A stretch of 38,171 nt of DNA, taken from Phoronis australis. Taxonomy: Eukaryota; Phoronida; Phoronidae. The notes beneath the pieces were generated by a model. That model saw nothing but the letters and a program-made list of their open reading frames with translations, was not told the origin of the DNA and searched no databases. Positions 32,301 to 38,171 of this stretch are shown piece after piece. Position numbers and translations under genes: made by a program. Where the stretch lies: NCBI GenBank assembly GCA_002633005.1, contig NMRA01000141.1, forward strand, positions 822,734-860,904, in the 5' to 3' direction. How positions within the stretch are numbered: the stretch's first letter is position 1; the number at the start of each line of letters is the position of its first letter.

Positions 32301-35300
32301 GTAGTCCTGTAGTTTACATGAAGTGTCAGCTTGCACAGAAACTGTCTGGACTGCACATAAACCCTCTATTGATAAGATACTGTTAGTAGGCAGTTGTGAT
32401 AAACATGTTATGTAAGAATTTGATAGCTGCATTTCACACAGTTACCTGGATTCCTGTGTGTGCAGATCTTTATCTATTATTAGTTGTAATGTCAGTATCT
32501 TGAAGTCCTAATAAATGTCTGAACAAATCTAGATGCAAATTGAGCCTCATGAGAGTTGTGATTTATTAGGTTATCAGTCAATGAACCTCATTTTTACAGG
32601 AAACAAAATAAAAAATGAGATGCCATAATCATGCAGGTGTTTACGATTGAGAGAGCAGAGAACCATAAAAGCATTATTATTGTACAAGTGAAATGTTTTA
32701 TGCTTAAATCGTATTTAGACAAAAGCATTGTTTTTCATTTTGAAATTTCATTTGGAATTTTTCTCGACTAGCAATTACATTTTTTCAAATAATAATTTTG
32801 GTCAATGAATATTCAAGTAAAAACCCAGCTTCAACTTAAGGTAATTAATACATTAAACGACCTAGTGACTGAAGTCCACCAAGGCTTGCTCAAAACACCT
32901 TGTTGGTCATGGTAGCATTCATATGAAAATATTGGCAGGTGCTTTAGGCGAGTCATTGATTTCCTACTCAGCGTTATGTCGTCATCACTTTTCAGAACAA
33001 ACTGGGCTCATGTTGTCCTAATTTTTCAGTCAGCTGATAAGCTTGGTGAAAGTCAGAAAACATGATGTAGATCAGTTGAATACAGGTCCATAAATGAATA
33101 AGCATCTTTACCAGGAAATAAAGTTAGCATTGCTTGCTCCTCTGCATTTCTGTCTGTGAAAAAAGCAAAACAAAACATTTAATCCTTCAATATTGCTCTT
33201 GCAACTTTCTGTACTATGACAAGACTTTATTTCCTGCATAGGGCTCTCCTCAATAAAATTCAGTAAACTGTGAACATAATTTTGAGCGGGCTCTTCTGTT
33301 TAGCCTCAGGGTATTTCTCAATTACAACTGAATGTTGAGATCAATGCTATCATGACATGTTTGAAAGGCTTCAGTATATTTTCACAATTGAGCACTAAGT
33401 TGGAAAATTATAAAACTTTGTCTTTTATAGTCTTGAAATTCTAGCTTTATTATGATCTGACTCAACATTTTGGTTAAAAGGATACCAAGCTGGGTTTTGG
33501 CCTATTAACAGATTCTAAAACGACTTTCCCATCCAGTTCTCTGAAACAAAATGTTTCTCTGTAATCCTCCACAACCCTCAAAAGTTTGGAGGAAAATTTG
33601 AAAACTCCTTTCAAAGTCTGCTAAACTGGCAAGCACGACCTACACTTATAGCGAAAAGCACGGCAGTTGCGGGAAAAGACCACCAACCAAGGACCATCAA
33701 ATATCCTGTCCGTGAGATAGGGGGTATGAGTTTTTAGTTGATTCCTGCCTTTAATTTGGAAGATTGATGCCAATGATGCATTAGCACATGACAAAACTAG
33801 GATTGGTGGAAATCATCAAAATAGGGCTTAGTATCATTTTAAGTAAAATATGTTATGACAGAAGAAAGAAATGCAAATCAAATTGGTGTGTGTTTGATAA
33901 TGGCAGTCCCTGGTGAGAGTCGATTCCAGGGTGACTCCTGCAGAATGAATCTCTGCTTGATTAGTGTGTGTGCTTTTGCGCATTGAGTTCTGAAGTTACA
34001 AATAATGTTAATCGCTAATGAACTAGACACATTTATTTAACTGTACTGCTTTCCATAATCCAGTGCTGCGGGTAATTTCTAGAAGTTACTGGCAAACTTA
34101 TTTCTTGTGACACTGCCTCATTAGCAGGCATTCAGAGACCAGAGTTAGTGACTGTTCAGAGTATAGTGAACGTTCAGAGTACAGTGACCATTCAGAGTAT
34201 AGTGAACATTCAGAGTATAGCGACCATTCAGAGTATAGTTAACATTCAGAGTATAGTGACCATTCAGAGTATAGTGAACGTTCAGAGTATAGTGACCATT
34301 CAGAATATACTGAACGTTCAGAGTATAGTGAATGTTCAGAGTACAGTGAACATTCAGAGTATAGTGAACTTTCGGAGAATTGAACCTTCGGAGTGCTCAG
34401 AAGAGTATATAATTTTCAAAGAAACTAGTACTGAACCCTGACGGAGGCATTGGAACGCTGCAAGTTTGTGTGATGTGATGGAAAATTAAAATCATATTTG
34501 TCACACATTCACAAACCTAATTTTGACATGAGTCTTCTGTCCACCCGTAGCCATGGCTTCCCATACCCCTGGCCTCCGCATACCCCTGGCCTCCCCATAC
34601 CCCTGGCCTCCCTATACCCATGGCCTCCCCATACCCCTGGCCTCCCCATAGCCCTAGGCGTAAGCCTCGCCAATCTTGTGGTTAATTCACCTCTGTCCTG
34701 ATCTGTCTGCTGATCAAACGTTCCATTTTATGGTCCACATCTGAACAGGGCATTACCCTAGTGTGAGTGTGGACTGTGGATGATGTCTCCAAAACCACAA
34801 GACACTGCTGTTAAACATTATTGATTTCTAATTTTTGTTAAAAGCAGCTTATTCAATGTTCATTAACTGTTGGAAAATTCAAAACCAATTTCAAGATGCA
34901 GGCAGTTTGTCAATAATTGTGTGTCTGGTTGCCATCTGCCAGTACTAAGACATTCTTGTGTGGTGCGTGCCTGCGTGACCTGTCTTGTTGTTGTTCACAG
35001 TGATCCAACGTTCATTTGCAGTACGGTGCTGGTAAACAGACTGGCCAGGGGTCAGTTGATGGAGAGTCAGAGGATGAAGCCGAGGAAGCCCCACCTCAGG
35101 AGCCCAACATTTACCTGAAAAATGGCGAAAATGGTGAGTGGTGTGCCATGAGTTTAAGACAGGAAGTAAAACCCTCTTGGATCTTGGAATTAACTACACC
35201 TAGTGTCCAGATGGGAACCATACTGTTCTTAGCTGACAGGGTATATTAAGCTTATATGTAGAACCTTATCGACAAATTTGCTTATCTTGCCAAATATAAA

Positions 35301-38171
35301 ACTTTGAATTTGATTTTTTAACCAATCTTCTGTTAACCGTGTCTCTTGTTATAAAAATAAAATCTAGAGCAAAAACGAAAGGTACATTGATAGCACATCA
35401 ATGGTAACTCAGTATTTGATATAAATGTTGCAGTGTTCTGAAGTATTATTCTGTTTACGCTTTATGCAAATTTTACATTTTTGCATTAAAATCATAAAAC
35501 TCCTATTTTTGGTATCCCCTCATGCAAGTGTGCAACATTTTAAAAAACGATTCGTAACAATCTTTTGAAGAAATGTAGATAATAGTGTCTGAACGTCAAA
35601 TCTGATGATCCATTTCTGAGATATGATGTTCCGAAGTTATTCAAATTTGGTTTTGAACATATTAGTCTTCAGCATTGCTTCGTTCAAATGTTCTCATGTG
35701 TACACAATGGTATGCCTAACAGACTTAACCTTTGTATGAGCGATTGCTGGTGTTTGTATGTAAGTAAATATAAAACTTGGGTGGCAACTAAGAAGAATTA
35801 TTTTGGTCTTGCATCCAAATTTGGTGACATTTTGGTCTTGTATCCAACGATTGCATGGGCCAGGAGTGGAGGCTTATTTGGAGAGAAATGACTTTTGGTG
35901 ACCATTATGATATACATAAACAGGTGAACAGTATAATATACAGTAACAGAATGTGAACATTATAATATACAGTAACAGGTGAACATTTTAATAGGTAGTA
36001 ACAGGTGAACATTATAATATACAGTAACAGGTGAACATTATAATATACAGTAACAGGTGAACATTATACCGTAATATACAGTAACAGGTGAACATTATAA
36101 TAATTATACAGTGACAGGTGAACATTATAATATACAGTTATAGAATGTGAACATTATAATATACAGCAACAAGTGATCATTATGATATACAGTTACAGGA
36201 TGTGAACAGTATAATATACAGTAAGAAGATGTAAACATTATAATATAGAATAACAGCCAGGTGAAAGATGAAAATGTCTTGTTATGTCCTGCAGGTGTTA
36301 AAGTGATTGAGCGCGAAGTGTCTTTAGGCAGCGATGGCATGAGGGTGAGGTTATATTCTCAGCGGTCCATGGAAGACATTGAGGAGTTCCAGCTGTCTGA
36401 TTCAATGTATTTCGTCAAGAGTGGCATTGAGGTATAACCATTAGCAGAGGGTAACTTTGTCAATAGCAGGCAGGTTAAAATTGAACTGTGTTGAGTAAAT
36501 TATTGCACCTTTGCAGTATAAAGCCTATTGTGAATGGTAACACCTGTAAATTTAGTTCCTGCAGGATGTTAAGAGCGTTGCTCTTAGCCCACTTGTGCCA
36601 TAAATTGTCAAATGTAACGAACTGTTAGGGGGTATTGGCTTGCTTTTGTCTATGTTACTGAGAGAGTCGCCTTTTAATTCAGACATCTGCAAATAACACC
36701 CACAGGCAATGGTGTTCTATTCAGACCCCTATTCCATACAAATGTTATAGGCCTTTTGTTGTTTGTGCTGGGATGTTTCCATGTGATGTGACGCAACACA
36801 GCACAAAAAGGCACCTTCACTTATCATTTGATGGGCTTACATTTGAGCAGTTGAACTCACCTTTTCTTATTCTATTTAGGCTTTTCTAGGACTATCTGGT
36901 TACCCAAGCACATCTAAAATAACAAAATTCCATTGAAGTTATGCTTTAAGGCGACATTGTTGTGTTACCTTTCATTGTCTCACTGTGTAAGTTTGAATGT
37001 GTCTACAATGGCATAATGAAATCCTGGTGGGCAACTTTCATGATACATGTTCTGAAGTTTTTAAAAGTTGTGCTGTGGTCACTATATTAGTTGCCACAGA
37101 AAATATGCTTGTTCCTGTATACATACAAGACATTCTTTGCATCTGGAGAGACAAATCCTGGTTGTTTGGACTAGTTTTGACATTCAACAGCATACCATGC
37201 CTGCCCCAATGGCATGCACTATGGCATACACTTTGTTGTCATAAATGACCTGGCAGTCATTTTCAGTGCAATTTTTTAGTTCAAATGGTATAAACCTTCA
37301 GTCTCATTCATTGAAGCTTAAAAACCATTAAAGCATAGCATTTCAAGTGTTCTATACTTTGACTTTGCAATAGTTATTGGTTAAATGAAGAACAGCTGAC
37401 TGTCAGTGATGACAAAGGACATCATTGTCGAGTTAGAAATATTCAATACCGAGTTTTATTAACAATGAAACTGATAGACCTTCAGATGGGTAATGCAGAC
37501 TTTCAGGTGGAAGTTTTGACCTTCGTTTGGGAAGGACGGACCCAAAAATGTGAAGCATGGACGAGAGATGAGAAGGATTGAATTGCGATAGAAAGGATGG
37601 ACCATTTTTTCATTTTTGTGTTATCAGATCACGTTTACTAAATGTCGCTGTTGTGACGTGTCAGTCACTAAACATTTTATCTACTTTGTTTCTACTGTAC
37701 TAATTGATGTAAGCCTGCTTAAAAACTAGAAAAGTAGCTTTCATATAAAAATAAATTCAGCTCCTGAAGATGTGTGGTTCGCCCATTTTCACTGCAAATT
37801 TCAATGGCTAACTACTAAATTGAGCAGTGGGACTATTTTCTAAGCCCTGTCTACCTGAGTTCTCATAGTTTTGTCCTCTGCATTTATGCCAGTGCCCTTC
37901 CCTTATGCAGTCTGAGTTTCATATCTTAATGTCAAGCAGGGGAAATTTAAATTTTGATATGAATTCACAAGCTTATGGTTTCAGTTCATTTTCCTGGGAT
38001 GTGTTTGTTAGTTTATTTATCGTGTTCCATTTTGTTTCAGTTCTTAAATGTTTCTTTTCCAGGCCATCATTGATGATGATGTCACTAAGTGTTTCGCGGC
38101 TGAGGAGCTCTCATCGTGGAACCTACTCACTCGCACCAATGCACGCTACCCGGAGCTGAACAAGTATTGCT
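26220..38171 (+). CDS. GPAT4: Glycerol-3-phosphate acyltransferase 3/4, N-terminal part
   Basis: GPAT3/4 are ER-membrane enzymes that acylate glycerol-3-phosphate, the first step of triacylglycerol and phospholipid synthesis. Exons 26220-26369, 35022-35133, 36295-36431 and 38063 to the edge give about 170 residues with compatible phases. Exon 1 encodes a hydrophobic membrane segment followed by SVGLRKLYVDTLLKIFE, which matches SFGIRKLYMKSLLKIF of vertebrate GPAT4. Exon 2 is an acidic linker (ESEDEAEEAPPQEP). Exon 3 ends EEFQLSDSMYFVKSGIE and exon 4 continues AIIDDDVTKCFAAEELSSWN, which together match the family's FELSDIFYF...KG and DDEVTKRFSAEELESWNLL blocks. The catalytic NHTSPID acyltransferase motif lies beyond the window. 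The sequence cannot separate GPAT3 from GPAT4, and an invertebrate single-copy ancestor is likely. Confidence 0.88.
26440..26530 (-). repeat. Inverted, internally deleted copy of a repeat terminus
   Basis: It reads as the reverse complement of the end of the repeat at 27725-27862 ('cagcttctgatcg', 'ggtgcttca', 'ccatagcaaacac', 'ctataaatttac'), with about 40 bases missing between the first two blocks. Confidence 0.7.
26540..26880. repeat. Left arm of a distant inverted repeat
   Basis: Diverged reverse-complement similarity to 30100-30390. Shared blocks include 'gcccgttacaacc', 'aacgtcattttcttgca', 'cttttgtaacaa' and 'tagctaggaat'-like ends. The arms bound a 3.2-kb interval that is itself full of repeats. 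Confidence 0.65.
27290..27735. repeat. Foldback element with about 180-bp arms
   Basis: Bases 27300-27480 and 27535-27735 are imperfect reverse complements of each other around a loop of about 55 bases (for example 'ggtacggaattatccaatga' against 'catcggataattccgtacc'). The right arm continues to about 27862 as a copy of the repeat at 23010-23325. Confidence 0.8.
28300..29460. repeat. Large imperfect palindrome, left arm split by a MITE
   Basis: The left arm (28300-28400 plus 28973-29125) is inverted at about 29219-29450, sharing 'gccaaagtcaccttaatt' and 'gcttcatcgaagatatgtg'. The centre holds nested stems: GTAGCCCC/GGGGCTAC (29120-29150) and GTGTTGCC/GGCAACAC. A third, direct copy of the left arm lies at 29530-29970. 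Confidence 0.8.
28401..28969 (+). mobile_element. Harbinger-like MITE, complete, 569 bp
   Basis: It has inverted termini of about 40 bp that begin GGGCTGTTCCA and subterminal 'atgggtggt' or 'acgggtggt' repeats. It has no transposase. Target duplications are TGA (28398-28400 and 28970-28972). The two paralogous arms at 29360-29380 and 29790-29800 have the empty site with a single TGA. The core differs from the copies at 2531 and 3829. Confidence 0.88.
29530..29970 (+). repeat. Direct copy of the palindrome's left arm
   Basis: It matches 28200-28400 plus 28973-29150 in the same orientation, including 'agtattttgtggttatcg', 'ttctttgccaaagtcat' and 'gattagtacacaga'. The MITE is absent at the equivalent place, near 29797. 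Confidence 0.75.
30100..30390. repeat. Right arm of the distant inverted repeat
   Basis: Reverse-complement partner of 26540-26880. The - strand ORF at 30115-30357 lies wholly in this repeat and is not taken as a gene. Confidence 0.65.
34150..34390 (+). repeat. 18-bp minisatellite, about 12 units
   Basis: The unit is close to GTTCAGAGTATAGTGAAC. In the first eight units GAAC and GACC endings alternate, giving a 36-bp higher-order period. The unit length is a multiple of three, which keeps one frame open (a QSIVN-like repeat) without implying coding. Confidence 0.95.
34561..34654 (+). repeat. 17-bp minisatellite, about 5.5 units
   Basis: The unit CATACCCCTGGCCTCCC recurs at exact 17-base spacing (34562, 34579, 34596, 34613, 34630, 34647) with few changes. 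Confidence 0.95.
35022..35133 (+). CDS. GPAT4: GPAT exon 2 (acidic linker)
   Basis: The acceptor is cgttcatttgcag and the donor is aatg|gtgagt. The exon encodes YGAGKQTGQG and an acidic stretch. An upstream acceptor at 35000 would put TGA in frame and is excluded. A small exon between this and exon 1 cannot be ruled out, but KIFE-YG joins in frame. Confidence 0.82.
35134..36294 (+). other. GPAT intron 2 with a minisatellite
   Basis: The intron is AT-rich and non-coding. Its last third is the tandem repeat at 35920-36260. Confidence 0.65.
35920..36260 (+). repeat. AT-rich minisatellite with a unit of about 26 bp
   Basis: There are about a dozen copies of a unit that starts GTGAACATTATAATATACAG followed by TAACAG, with small length variants. 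It ends about 35 bases before the acceptor of GPAT exon 3. Confidence 0.9.
36295..36431 (+). CDS. GPAT4: GPAT exon 3
   Basis: The acceptor is tatgtcctgcag and the donor is attgag|gtataa. The exon is 137 bp and ends on a codon boundary. It contains FQLSDSMYFVKSGIE, aligned to the FELSDIFYF block of human GPAT4. Confidence 0.9.
36432..38062 (+). other. GPAT intron 3
   Basis: No repeat or coding feature is recognised. The ORF at 36997-37248 lacks splice context and family similarity. Confidence 0.65.
38063..38171 (+). CDS. GPAT4: GPAT exon 4, cut by the window edge
   Basis: The acceptor is tttcttttccag. It encodes AIIDDDVTKCFAAEELSSWN, then LLTRTN and onward to the last base, with no donor seen. 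The match to the family's EDEVTQRFSSEELVSWNLLTRTN region is clear. Confidence 0.92.

Larger units (their letters stand above)
26370..35021 (+). other. GPAT intron 1, repeat-rich
   Basis: This 8.65-kb intron contains inverted and foldback repeats between 26440 and 30390, a MITE at 28401-28969, and minisatellites at 34150-34655. From about 30400 to 34100 I see only AT-rich sequence. ORFs such as 30414-30794 and 31116-31409 have no recognisable family features or flanking splice sites that fit the GPAT frame. Confidence 0.65.

Noticed and set aside
34148-34441. 97-codon repetitive ORF
   Set aside because: It is kept open by an 18-bp minisatellite and does not join the GPAT frame.
1-38171. CRISPR array, operon, phage or bacterial defence system
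   Set aside because: Spliced genes, poly(A) signals and a SINE show animal nuclear DNA. The tandem repeats here are minisatellites without unique spacers.

Overview
The window is nuclear DNA from an intron-rich animal. It is AT-rich, with GT-AG introns of 0.15-8.7 kb, very short exons, AATAAA polyadenylation signals, a tRNA-derived SINE and several DNA-transposon families. Gene content, the marked heterozygosity and the microexons fit a marine invertebrate, possibly an invertebrate deuterostome (hemichordate, echinoderm or cephalochordate). The species cannot be fixed from the sequence.

Four protein-coding genes were assembled exon by exon from splice signals, matching intron phases and family motifs. 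(1) A + strand CUTC gene (CutC/copper homeostasis family, TIM barrel) enters from the left; its coding exons run 1107-8463 and its N-terminal exon lies outside. (2) A complete + strand three-exon gene for a secreted, probably GPI-anchored ten-cysteine Ly6/uPAR (three-finger) protein spans 12126-17421. (3) A complete - strand four-exon gene for ATP synthase subunit e (ATP5ME) spans 26017-18606. (4) The 5' part of a + strand GPAT3/GPAT4-type glycerol-3-phosphate acyltransferase gene starts at 26220 and leaves the window at 38171. Genes 2 and 3 converge tail to tail, with facing poly(A) signals about 20 bp apart. Genes 3 and 4 diverge head to head, with start codons about 200 bp apart. The four genes have no evident shared pathway; this is ordinary animal gene order, not an operon.

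The rest is introns and intergenic DNA rich in repeats. It holds Harbinger-like MITEs with a GGGCTGTTCC terminus and 3-bp TAA/TGA target duplications, a SINE with a perfect 11-bp target duplication, hAT-like terminal repeats, two large foldback structures in the GPAT intron, and several minisatellites.

The most informative structure is at 1957-4801. A second haplotype appears to have been spliced into the scaffold between two single-N gaps. It duplicates a 41-bp CUTC exon and shows filled and empty alleles for two insertions of the same MITE family. I found no sign of a novel multi-gene system; the value lies in the gene models, the haplotype artefact and the repeat structures.
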